The notes beneath the pieces were generated by a model. The model ran no database searches and was not told the origin of the DNA. It worked only from the letters and a program-made list of their open reading frames with translations. From positions 1 through 31,115 of the forward strand of contig CALSCP010001755.1 of NCBI GenBank assembly GCA_943704425.1: a DNA stretch of 31,115 bases, given 5' to 3'. Position numbers and translations under genes: made by a program. This DNA comes from Ministeria vibrans ATCC 50519. Its lineage: Eukaryota; Opisthokonta; Filasterea. Position 1 is the first letter of the stretch, and every line of letters begins with the position of its first letter. Below, piece after piece: positions 1-10,028 of the stretch.

Positions 1-7
1 CACACAC

Positions 8-53
<46 letters not shown>

Positions 54-60
54 ATACAAT
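1..60. repeat. (CA)n/(AT)n microsatellite
   Basis: Five CA units run into about twenty AT units. The tract lies downstream of the last visible PRPP synthetase exon, so it is probably intronic. Confidence 0.9.
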
Positions 61-249
61 TATATATCCGTTCAGTGTGAGTATGAGCATGTGTAAATGT
101 GAGTGTGTGAGTCGTCACCAAAAGCGATAGAATTCCACTCCGCCCTGTGGAAGGAACCGCTCCCACGAGCGTTGCGGAAACACGGCGTGTGTCACAAAGC
201 AGCTCACGCGACTCGCTCCTCCTTTCTATATAAGTAGACATAGTGCTTA

Positions 250-341
<92 letters not shown>

Positions 342-982
342 TAATTTAACAGGTGACTTACAAGGACTACTTTTGCACACTCGAGAAGAGTTCCGCCTGT
401 CTTGACAAGATCATCGACAATGATGACGTGTTTCCCTTGGGGATTTCCCTCCTTGATGGTCACAACGCGCCGATCGCCATCGCGGATCTTGGCGCACACC
501 ACAAACGAGTCCATTTCCGGTGGGAATTGCTGTTTGAAGCGCTTGAAGGCACCGTCGTCGGGAAACGCCACAACCACGTCATCGGGTTGCTCGTCAAGGG
601 TCGCCATGCGGCTGAGCAGCAGCGGGATGGCGGTGGCCAGGCGTGGAAGAATCGTGTCGCCAAAGTAGAAGCGAGTTTGCAGTGCGTGAATGTCGAATAT
701 GACCAGTTGGGGTGGGCCACAGGGTGTTTGAGGGACGGCCGAGAGCACTCGCGCCAGGCTGGACGCTGTGACCACCTGCCCTTCGGTGTCGACGCGCTCC
801 AGCGTCCCCGTTGGGAAGTATGGCAACACAATGGTGAAGGAACGCGCAAGGTAGCGCGGGATGTCGTAGATGACGGCGAGTTGTTCGAAAATGGTCACAG
901 GCGCTTGCAGGTCCACCAGCAGCATAACATCTCGACCAGCCATAGAGTCGACATTCTCAATAAATATGCTGGAATGTCAAGG

Positions 983-1078
<96 letters not shown>

Positions 1079-1403
1079 GAGGGTGAGGGAGGGCGAGGGA
1101 CGGTGGGAGAGGGCGAGGGAGAGTCAGGGGAAAGCGAGCGGCGACTGAGTAAGAGTAAGAGTGAAGTTGAGAGCGAATGTTTGTCGCGCGCCCGTTCCTT
1201 TTTCGTTTTGGCGCATATTACTTGGGAAAGCCGTCTTCAAAGAACCTCCAGCGGATATCGTCGCGAAACTCGACGCCTCTTCGGGGCTTTGACGACGCCT
1301 GTCTCTTTGCTTCGGACGCTTCGTAGATGCGATCTGCAAGAAGACGCATTCGCGGATGGCAGAAGAGGACCAAGTCCTGGTCCGAGGAGTGCGACCATTG
1401 CAT
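1..1403 (-). CDS. Ribose-phosphate pyrophosphokinase (PRPP synthetase), plant PRS3/PRS4 type, 3' end cut by window edge
   Basis: The enzyme makes PRPP from ribose 5-phosphate and ATP for nucleotide and amino-acid synthesis in the cytosol. Exons on the minus strand are 1403-1222, 968-362 and 225-119. All junctions are GT-AG and in phase, giving about 298 residues before the left edge. The N-terminal half carries FEDGFPN (split by intron 1), then [23 protein letters not shown] and [15 protein letters not shown]. The PRPP-binding loop [14 protein letters not shown] lies at about residues 242-255. Exon 3 adds [16 protein letters not shown] and ends in the middle of the FW that precedes the family's TDSCP motif. 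From known relatives this order matches plant PRS3/PRS4 better than the bacterial/animal PRPS1 type. I chose ATG 1403 because the protein then has the usual short N-terminus. It is divergent from the BIR gene, with 119 bp between start codons. The rest of the C-terminus is outside the window. Confidence 0.88.
252..340. repeat. (TG)n microsatellite, about 44 units
   Basis: An uninterrupted TG tract inside the second visible intron (226-361) of the PRPP synthetase gene. It is AC in the sense direction and makes up most of the intron, starting about 20 bp after the donor GTAAGT at 361-356. Confidence 0.95.
986..1074. repeat. (GA)n microsatellite, CT in the sense strand of its gene
   Basis: A near-perfect GA tract with one GGGA interruption, inside intron 1 (969-1221) of the PRPP synthetase gene. 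In the sense direction it is a long CT tract ending 18 nt before the 3' splice site at 968, so it can serve as the polypyrimidine tract. Confidence 0.93.
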
Positions 1404-1522
1404 GTTGTACGATGATATTTGTGACTGTGTGTGTGTGTGTGAATCTTCACAAGTCAAAACTTGTTTTGATCGATCTTGAGTCACTACTCACAAATTGTTT
1501 TGTTTTTCTTTGCTTCAACACA
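1404..1522. promoter_or_regulatory. Divergent promoter between PRPP synthetase and BIR genes
   Basis: Only 119 bp separate the two start codons, so both promoters and 5' UTRs must fit here or overlap. A short (TG)8 tract lies at about 1424-1440. No TATA box is evident. Confidence 0.45.
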
Positions 1523-2986
<1,464 letters not shown>

Positions 2987-3512
2987 TGATAACAGTAATA
3001 CATTTAATTATACTACGTGGGACATTTTCGTCTCTTTGAGTAAACTTTTCACCTCATTTGTTTTTAATTTGGCATTTCGTTTCTTCTGAGCGGTTTCTTT
3101 ATAAAATTGTGTCAGTGGCATTCCTCTTCAAATTGAGGTTTGCTGTTAAGACAAGTCATAGAGATTTGGATTGTATAATGTTTACCAAAACAAAGTCATG
3201 CTTAGTTTCAGTGATGGGATTGGGTTGCGTCTGAACTTTAATAATTTTGCATTTTGATTTGTACTGAAAGAAAGAACAAATACACACAAAACACGCAAAT
3301 TGAGCACAAGCGACAAAATAATTTCTTTCATCCACAAAAATCCATTGGAACAAATTTCCATTTTTAGATTTCCGTTTCACACGTTTGTCATTTGGTTTGT
3401 TGAGATTTGGTCAAAAGGGAGTTGCTCTCCCCTTTTCCTTGCTCAACTGGTTCCCATTTGAGTGTTCATCAGAGTTTTGTTGACAGTCAGACAAAACAAA
3501 AACAAAGTCAAC
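2987..3512. other. Convergent 3' regions of the BIR and selenoprotein F genes, two hairpins
   Basis: AT-rich, with no convincing coding frame. It should hold both 3' UTRs. The minus strand must contain the SECIS element of selenoprotein F unless that lies antisense inside the BIR gene. Two stable hairpins lie 50-100 nt after the selenoprotein stop. One pairs 3442-3450 with 3454-3462 (8 of 9 pairs, 3-nt loop). The other pairs AAAAGGGAG at 3413-3421 with 3427-3436 (one bulge, 5-nt loop). An ATGA at 3469-3466 on the minus strand precedes the first hairpin. Neither hairpin cleanly fits the SECIS consensus (ATGA, a helix of about 11 bp, AA in the apical loop, then GA). Confidence 0.45.
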
Positions 3513-3808
3513 TTAGGTTTCGAGTTTCGTTTCGAACAGCTCAGCAAACATCTCCACAGTCCAATTGGTAATGTCAATCGGCTCAGATTCTACACACAAA
3601 AAGAGAAACAAAAAGACGTAACATAAAAAAGAAATCAGACATATTGACTATTGAGGTATGAACTCAGTTTCAACGTACGTTCGTCGCCATACGCACAACG
3701 AAGCGACGGCGACACGCCCTTCTTCACAACCAGCTTGAGCTTGTGGAAGGCGTGGGCCGGCGCTGCGCCACCACCGCTTCCTCGAACGAAGTCAAGGAGA
3801 CCCTTAAG

Positions 3809-3840
<32 letters not shown>

Positions 3841-4321
3841 AGAATAGTGCACTGTGACCACACACTCTCTCTCTTGTGACGTCGTACGGGGTAGCGCCGC
3901 AAAGATCAGCCGCAGTACTCCAGCTCACAGCGGCTGAAGCGAACAACGTCCTCGGGCTCCGCCTCGCCCGAAGCGTGCGTGCAGCACTTGCGGCATTGAG
4001 CGCCAATGTCCGATTCGAGTCCAAACTGAACAGCCGCAGAAATAATTGGTTTTACACAGTGACGCAAATAAAACAAAATCTCACGGCAGACATACTTGGT
4101 TCAGCTCGCGACAGGTTTCGCAGGCAAGACCGTCACCAAAGCCCGCGGCCTCACAGCTCCCTACATCGACGAGTCAATAAGAAATATAATAAAAAGAAAA
4201 AAAAAACGAAAAGGGTTTGTCAAATTGTACCGTCAGGCGCAATATCTGCGTCGCCCACGGCGCCCACCGAGTTGGCGCTGTGGAATACAACGATCGCAAG
4301 GACCGTTAGAACTCGAAGCAT
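3513..4321 (-). CDS. SELENOF: Selenoprotein F (15 kDa ER selenoprotein) with in-frame TGA for selenocysteine
   Basis: Five exons, 4321-4231, 4160-4096, 4025-3888, 3802-3679 and 3589-3513, encode 164 residues if TGA at 3908-3906 is read as selenocysteine 92; human SELENOF is 165 long. Residues 1-22 form a signal peptide. The Cys-rich UGGT-binding part follows: C33, C44-E-T-C47, C63-R-K-C-C67 and C85. Next come YCG-TGA-SLRRYP (the redox C-G-U motif), GLLDFVRGSG, KLKLVVKKGV and a C-terminal ITNWTVEMFAELFETKL. In the family this thioredoxin-like protein binds UDP-glucose:glycoprotein glucosyltransferase in the ER and takes part in disulphide quality control. The TGA is in the middle of exon 3 in perfect register, and homology continues through two further introns to TAA, so a nonsense mutation is unlikely. 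Selenocysteine insertion also needs a SECIS, which I could not identify firmly. Confidence 0.9.
3809..3837. repeat. (AC)n microsatellite in SELENOF intron 3
   Basis: An AC tract (TG in the sense direction) that ends six bases before the acceptor AG at 3804-3803. Confidence 0.92.
3906..3908 (-). other. TGA selenocysteine codon
   Basis: The codons read TGC GGC TGA TCT TTG, giving Cys-Gly-Sec at the position of the family's CGU motif. The frame continues for 72 further residues across two splice junctions before TAA at 3515-3513. Confidence 0.88.
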
Positions 4322-4508
4322 ATAATTGATTGATAATTTGATATCAGATATAACATAAATCAAATTGAAATAATTAATTGAGTGCGAGATCGAGAGCTAT
4401 TTATTTTATATGAGAGTGACAAAGTGCCTCAGCCAAGTGAGGCAACTTTCAAATGGAACGCTACATACACATCAGCTCTCTCCAGTGTTTATTATCTTTT
4501 GTTATTAG
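4322..4508. promoter_or_regulatory. SELENOF promoter / 3' flank of ankyrin gene
   Basis: AT-rich spacer between two minus-strand genes. It contains a TGATTGATAATTTGATATCAGATAT run and an imperfect hairpin around GCCTCAGCCAAGTGAGGC at 4426-4443, near the 3' end of the ankyrin transcript's upstream neighbour. Confidence 0.35.
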
Positions 4509-5771
4509 TTATTTGTACAGCAGTCTGTCTAATTCCCTATTTCTCAGTCGCGTAGGTCTTCTCACTTTGTCCTGTGCTTCCTCCAACAATTGAATAAGCT
4601 CTGAGTTCCGTCGGTGGTTTGCACGGGCAAAGTTCAAGGCGTAATCAACACACGCGGACACTTGTGCCCGACCATCCTCCAAGAGTACCCGCACTACCTC
4701 TGTGTGGCCCATGGTGCATGCCTCGCGCAATGCGCGACTCATATCGGCGCTTGGGTCAATGGAAGGACACTCAAGAAGCGCGCGTGTCATTTCGCTAAGA
4801 TTGCGTGTGCACGCAATGCACAGCAGTGAGTTCATACTTGTGTCGCGTGCTACGGGTTGCATTCGTTCGTCTGCAAGAAGCACACGCACTGTTTCGACAC
4901 GACCCTCACCCACTGCCTGCCGCACTGCATCAAAACCACCCGACCCGGGATCAACGCGTGGGTCGCTGAGCAACACGCGCACCACTGCCGTGTTGCCTCG
5001 CCTGGACGAATCTCGAATGGCCCATTGAGCTCGCATGGTGGGGTCCACACGTTCGTCTTGCAACAGTAGTGCCACCACATCTGCATGACCGCCCTTGCAG
5101 GCACTGAAGAAAGGCGCGCATTCGTCGACGGAAGGATCCACTCGAGCATCTGCGAGAAGTGCACGGACAATGGAGAGGTTGCCGTAGACGCACGCTCGTC
5201 GAATAGCATTGTTGTCGCGAATACTGGGATCTACCTGGCCGGTGGCGAGTAGAATTTGAACGATGTCCGGCTGGCTGTGTTCACACGCAATCAGCAACAA
5301 ATCAGACTGGATCTCCAACCTCTGATACGAATGATGCGCCAACAGCAATCGTACAATGTTGACATGACCACGGCCGCACGCCTGTGAAGCAGCTGCATAC
5401 GACCCAAGCACGCCTCCATCCGCAAGGAGCAGCGTCGTAAGCGATTCAAGACCGAGACGACACGCGTCAATCAGAAGTGCGCTTCCTCGAAAAACCCGAG
5501 GAATACACATGCCGCGACTAATGCGCTCCCTCCACATGGTCGACGCAGCCAGAAGCATCTCAAATTGGCGTGCAGTACGGTCCTTGTCATCCTGGCTACC
5601 GTAGTTTCGCTCGTTGTACGCAATCCCAAATCGAACGCACTTCCATCCATCTGAACTCGAAATGGCAAGCCACCGAGACCACGACCAGCGCAGCGCCAGA
5701 GTAGTCTTCACGTCGCATTGGCTCAGCACCATGACGAGTATCTCATCGGGCAGATTACGAAATGACACCAT
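4509..5771 (-). CDS. F-box/ankyrin-repeat protein, intronless
   Basis: A single exon of 420 residues. The first 40 residues are F-box-like (MVSFRNLPDEILVMVLSQCD, then a conserved W in RWSWSRW), which in this fold would contact Skp1. From about residue 95 to 400 there are roughly nine ankyrin repeats of the pattern LLL(A/Q)D-x-RVDPS...AIR-x-A-x-x-G(H/N)-x-x-VVR. The predicted role is a substrate adaptor of an SCF ubiquitin ligase, with the ankyrin stack as binding surface; the substrate is unknown. I took ATG 5771 rather than the in-frame ATG at about 5876, because the longer start would place 35 or more extra residues across the start of the divergent galactosyltransferase gene and adds no conserved sequence. 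Intronless structure among intron-rich neighbours and a repeat style common in giant viruses and amoebae suggest retroposition or transfer, unproven. Confidence 0.82.
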   Translation of the reverse strand: MVSFRNLPDEILVMVLSQCDVKTTLALRWSWSRWLAISSSDGWKCVRFGIAYNERNYGSQDDKDRTARQFEMLLAASTMWRERISRGMCIPRVFRGSALLIDACRLGLESLTTLLLADGGVLGSYAAASQACGRGHVNIVRLLLAHHSYQRLEIQSDLLLIACEHSQPDIVQILLATGQVDPSIRDNNAIRRACVYGNLSIVRALLADARVDPSVDECAPFFSACKGGHADVVALLLQDERVDPTMRAQWAIRDSSRRGNTAVVRVLLSDPRVDPGSGGFDAVRQAVGEGRVETVRVLLADERMQPVARDTSMNSLLCIACTRNLSEMTRALLECPSIDPSADMSRALREACTMGHTEVVRVLLEDGRAQVSACVDYALNFARANHRRNSELIQLLEEAQDKVRRPTRLRNRELDRLLYK

Positions 5772-5847
5772 CGAATAATAAAGAAAATAATTATTAATAA
5801 TAAATAAAACGAGTCGAGGTTTAACTTTTTCAATTTTATTCGTGAAG
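5772..5847. promoter_or_regulatory. Very short divergent promoter
   Basis: Only 76 bp lie between the start codons of the ankyrin and galactosyltransferase genes. The segment is AT-rich and carries ATTATTAATAATAAATAAAA. Confidence 0.45.
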
Positions 5848-6834
5848 ATGCGGATCAACGTGTCGGCCATCCTCATGTCGTTGGCCATGCTTCACTTATT
5901 CACGGTTGTATTACTCCTCCGACGGCCTCTTCTGGGCTGTCCCCCGTCGGCCTCCTCGCCCAGCGCTGCAGCGTCCCATCCAGCAGTGCAGCGCGACGTG
6001 TCTGAGCCGCGCCACAGGCTGATTGTGCTCGTGCCTGTGCGCGGCACCACCAAAGAGCTGCTTGTGCTTGTGCACCGCCTGGGCGCCTTTCTGGAAAAGC
6101 ATCAGATTGCGTATGAACTGTGGGCCATTGAGCAGCAGAGCAGTGCTGCCGAACGGCGCTTCAACCGCGGCGCCCTGCTCAATGCCGGCGTCGTGCTGAC
6201 GCGCGATCGAGGCGACTACCTGGCGCTGCACGACGTCGACCTCATCCCGCTTGATGAGCGTCTCGACTACGGCTTTCCCGGCGAGCACCAGCCCATGCAC
6301 TTGTCGCCTGCGTCGCTCCATCCCAAGTATCACTATCCCGACTTTCTCGGAGGCGTTCTTGTCCTCTCGCGCGCTCTTTATGTGCGCCTCGACGGCATGT
6401 CGAACCTCTTTTGGGGGTGGGGCAAAGAAGACGACGAGTTTGCGCAGCGCTTGCGTGAGCAGAGCATCACCGTCGCTGCACCGCACAACATTCCGCCGTT
6501 GTGGGTCAATCGGCAGCCGGTGGCCGACATAGCGACTCGTCCGCCCGTCTTTGAGCACATTCATGACGATCAGGAGCGTCCGCGGGACAAAAACCGCATT
6601 GGGGATCAGGCGAAACTGAAAAAGGATGCGAACCGCGACAAGTAGTCACTTTATTCATGTTTCGTTACCTGTTTTATTGACACAATATATCTCTGTAGAT
6701 CGTCCGGACTCAACAACGTTGAATTTACCGAAGTTCATCGTATGAAGCTCTCAGTGGAAGGCTATTCGGCGACATTGGTTCAAGTGGAGGTGCTCTGCGA
6801 CGAGACTAAAACGCCGTGGTGTCGGCCCGCATAA
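5848..6834 (+). CDS. B4GALT7: Xylosylprotein beta-1,4-galactosyltransferase (B4GALT7-like)
   Basis: Two exons, 5848-6641 and 6699-6834, encode 309 residues. Residues 7-25 form a type II signal anchor, placing the enzyme in the Golgi lumen. The catalytic domain shows LIVLVPVRGTTKELLVL, FNRGALLNAG (105-114), the metal-binding HDVD at 128-131, DYGFP, HYPDFLGGVLVLS and GMSNLFWGWGKEDDEF at 183-198. HIHD at 238-240 is the second metal site. The second exon supplies SGLNNVEF and the family ending CDETKTPWC. In animals this enzyme adds the first galactose to xylose in the proteoglycan linker; use of the same acceptor here is inferred. The start ATG overlaps no other reading frame used here and lies 76 bp from the ankyrin gene's start on the opposite strand. 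The intron donor at 6642 splits a lysine codon. Confidence 0.92.
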
Positions 6835-7257
6835 ACATTGGGTATGACGCATAATAATAACAATTATTGTATTTTATAACATTGTAATATTGAACCCCTG
6901 AGTCCTGATCGACGATTGTCGTTAAAACGGGTGTTATTAAAATAATAATAATAATAATAATTATTCATATTTATATTACATTGCAACGGTTGTGATTATA
7001 ATTCCCACTTCTTCTTCCGTCAGTGTCGACAGTCGACACTCTTGTGGAGTCCTTGTCTAAGAAGTAAGGTGTCGGGTCCGACTCCGTGACTCGTCTGACA
7101 CTCCGAGTTGATTCTTGTGACTCTTTCCTCAGTGCTCACTCTTGTACGAAGTCGCCTCCGAGTTCTGAGTTCATTCCAAGTCACTTGCTCGACTCATCCA
7201 AATAAATTTATATATTTTTTGATTATTATTTTTGTGACAATATCCGGTGTGTGCTCC
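6835..7257. promoter_or_regulatory. Spacer and KLHDC10 5' flank with a perfect palindrome
   Basis: 423 bp without a convincing gene. The first part is AT-rich with an ATA/AAT run at 6939-6965. From 7022 to about 7200 it changes to GC-balanced sequence full of GACTC/GAGTC-type words. It begins with a perfect 9-bp inverted repeat, AGTGTCGAC-a-GTCGACACT (7022-7040). This part is probably the promoter or 5' UTR of the kelch gene. Confidence 0.4.
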
Positions 7258-8876
7258 ATGGGGAACAGACAGTCAGATCACTTGGACGAACCTGCCTTGT
7301 AAGTTGTGGGTGCAGCCATTTCTACTTGGTCTCATCTTTACGATTGACAGAGTCAACTTCCCGTTTGCAACGCCACCCGCTCCATTGCTATGGCGCGAGG
7401 CAGAGACTGGCGCGGACGGACCATCGCCTCGTTCGGGACACGTAAGCACCTTTCCATCCCTGCAGCTTCCCTGACTGCCGCTTGTCTTTTCTCTGCGGCG
7501 CTCAGGCGTGTGTGTTCTTTGAGCATCGCATGTATGTGTACGGTGGATATCACGCAGACCACGGGTGTTTCCACGAGCTATGGTCCCTGTCGCTTGTGAC
7601 AGGCCGGTGGATACATCACCCTGTCAAGTGGGACTGCGAAAGAGAAGGCCGCGCCTCTCCGTCCGTTGTGGTCGTCGGCGACAAACTGTACATTTTTGGC
7701 GGCAGTGGCGCACGCTTTGGATCCAGCAATCACAACAGCCTGCTGATGATCAATCTGCGCACCTTTGAAGGCGGTGCGGTGATCACTAATGGTGCGCCGC
7801 CTCGGGAGCGCTACGGTCAGAGCATGGTGGTGGTGTATGAACAGCGAGACGCGTCAGACGACGGCTACACCTTTGACGACGGCGACCGCCACACTGCGAC
7901 AAGTCTCTTGCTCCACGGCGGCACCAACGGCATCCAGTTCTTTTTTGACCTGCACGAACTTGACCTGAGTACCATGACGTGGACGAAGCTGAAAGCAGTG
8001 CGTCCACCCGGCGACATGGACGACCACCATCCGCCCGCATCCTACCGACACGAGAGCTTTTTCTGGCGCGGACGATTATATGTGCTCGGTGGTGGCGCAC
8101 CCGAGCCTAACCACATCATGGACTCAATGCTGATGGATCACATGTACGTGTGGGATCCACACACCTCTCAATGGTCCACTATCGATCTACTTCCGGGAAC
8201 ACCGCCAGATCACGCACAAGACGCAGAAGGAGGTGCAGCAGTAGACTCAGACGAGGAATTTGAAGATGTAGATGAAGATAGCGAAGCAGCGGCGCGTGCT
8301 GCGTATGAGTTTCCAGCTCAGCGTCGTGCCTTTGTGAGCGTGGTGTCGGGGGACCGTTTGTATATTCATGGGGGAGTCAACCAGTCCACTGTGCTCGGTG
8401 ACTTATGGTAATGTGTATGTGTGCGTCTCTCTATCTCTCTATTTATCTATCTCTTTATCTCTCTCTCTCTTTTTCTCTTTCACCCCCCTTCCATCTTTAC
8501 AAATCACACTCATTTATCTCAAACTCACTGACACTCTTATACAAATACTCTGACTGTGTGTCGGTTTTTCAGGTGTCTTGATCTGATTGAGCAGCAGTGG
8601 ACGCGCATAGTGCCTAAAGGCGCATTTCCAACGAGTCGTTTCTTCCACTGTGGCTGCATCAGCCCATCGGATGGGGCCCTTGTGCTTTTTGGCGGTTCAC
8701 TTTTCCGTCCACTGGACCCTCTGGCCAGAGCACAGCGCGTCAATGATTCACATGTGGTCTTCCTGCGTGTTCCATCGCTGCTCACTCTCGCAGCAGACGC
8801 ACTTGCGCGCCATTTCCCCCTGAGCCAGATTAGAGAAGTTCCTTTGCCGCACTCGCTCCATCGCCTCTTTCACTGA
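7258..8876 (+). CDS. KLHDC10: Kelch-domain protein, KLHDC10-like
   Basis: Four exons, 7258-7298, 7351-7441, 7506-8407 and 8573-8876, encode 445 residues (human KLHDC10 is about 440). Successive kelch blades show RMYVYGGYH, KLYIFGGSGARFG, TSLLLHGGTNG, RLYVLGGGAPEP, RLYIHGGVN and LVLFGG. FRELW-like FHELWSLSLVTG, ERYGQSM, YRHESFFW, LGDLW and the C-terminal VPSLLTLAADAL match KLHDC10 in order and spacing. In animals KLHDC10 is the substrate receptor of a CUL2 E3 ligase recognising C-degrons, and the C-terminal VPSLL helix lies in its cullin-box region. The same job is inferred here. An acidic insertion (SDEEFEDVDEDSE, about residue 305) is lineage-specific. The N-terminus MGNRQS fits an N-myristoylation signal, which the animal protein is not known for. 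The intron at 8408-8572 is CT-rich. Confidence 0.9.
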
Positions 8877-8943
8877 GCCTCATTCCTCAGAAAGCAAAAG
8901 TAAAATAACAAATGTGCATTGTGTAGAATCGATTGAATGGGTG

Positions 8944-9935
8944 TCATGTGCTGTTGGTGGTAGCATATCGTGATTGCATCTCGGGAAGTATGAGAGACAA
9001 GCCACGTAAAATGCTCTCTCGGTCGTGCGCTGAACATTCCTACAAGCAAACAAGGAAACACAAACAATTTGATCGAGTGATGCAAAATATGAAATGCATT
9101 TGTGCGTGAGTGTGTGCGGAAGCGTACATGAATGTGCCATTTGCGGTCTGTGATGGAAGTGAGGTGGAGACGAACTGTGAGTTCTGCCCGACTCACTGGC
9201 TCGCTTTGCAATGGCTCTTTAGCGCTCGTGTTTGCAAGTATCAGCAGCGAGAGTCCTTTAAGACGTGTGTTCTAGAAGTGACACTATTGAGATGGGGGCT
9301 GAAAATTCAGTTGGTAATACTGTCAAGAGTTTTGCGAGTTCGTCGCAGTCGACAGAATGCGATGCGGCATATGCATCCACAACAAAGACTATAGCGTCGT
9401 TTTGATCGGTAAAGTACTGCGGCCAGTAGGGTCGAATCTTGTCGGAGCCTCCGATTTCTTTCACTTGGAGCGTGGCCGTCGTGCCAAGCGACACAGTGTG
9501 CATGTGAAATCCCGTTGTTGGTGCGATCACTTCGTTTGCCATCTACAAGGGCATGAGAAAGCAAAATGCGACAAGCTGAAGGTTCACGAGTCTCACATCT
9601 ACGGGAGCACTCGCAGCTCGCATGAGAGTTGACTTGCCAGCGCCCGAAACGCCGAGACAGAGAACGTCAAAGAGAGGAATCTGAAACAATGGCCGTTAAT
9701 AATTATGTTTGACACTGAGTGACAAATGTGTTGTGTATATACGTCTGCTGGGATGCGACAGGGGCAGCATATTCTTCTGAGGCCCGAATAGACAAGCACG
9801 AGGCAGACATTGAGACAGATGAAGCAGTTGGAGCACTGACGAAAGGTGTTTAGTTGATGGGAGTTGATCATTACGATGACGTACCATTTTATGGAGTACT
9901 CCTCCGTCTGGATTTGAGTCCGGAGGCGACGTCAT
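8944..9935 (-). CDS. Arf-like small GTPase (ARL9/ARL10-like) with N-terminal membrane segment and degenerate G motifs
   Basis: Six exons, 9935-9885, 9835-9743, 9680-9597, 9542-9321, 9271-9128 and 9039-8944, encode 229 residues. A Cys-rich hydrophobic stretch (about 20-37) is followed by CCPC and looks like a membrane anchor with possible palmitoylation. Then come the P-loop GVSGAGKST (58-66), the switch 1 APTTGF (83-88), EIGGSDKIRPYW (105-116), FVVDAYA, LLILAN-TSA (159-167), AELTVRLHL, KWHIHECSA (194-202) and a final hydrophobic helix. Arf-type features are clear, and the closest in style to my knowledge are the ARL9/ARL10 proteins (EIGGS rather than DxGGQ, N-terminal transmembrane segment). 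The guanine-specificity motif NKxD is NTSA here, and the catalytic Gln of GGQ is Ser. Nucleotide binding or hydrolysis may be altered. The gene is convergent with KLHDC10 (67 bp between stop codons). Confidence 0.85.
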
Positions 9936-10028
9936 AAGAAGCAATTACGAGCAAGATATACAAAGGAGAGAATACGAAGGTGACAAATGAAACAAATAAA
10001 AAATTGAAGTTACAAAAATAATTTTTCA

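Noticed and set aside
341-988. Long plus-strand open frame of 211 codons opposite the PRPP synthetase exon
   Set aside because: The minus strand gives a clear conserved enzyme with in-phase splice sites; the plus frame has no family features.
3906-3908. TGA as a true stop or pseudogene mutation in the selenoprotein F gene
   Set aside because: The position equals the family's Sec codon, and the coding sequence and splice sites downstream remain intact.
5772-5888. Longer start for the F-box/ankyrin protein
   Set aside because: It would overlap the start of the galactosyltransferase gene, and the added residues are AT-rich translation without F-box similarity.
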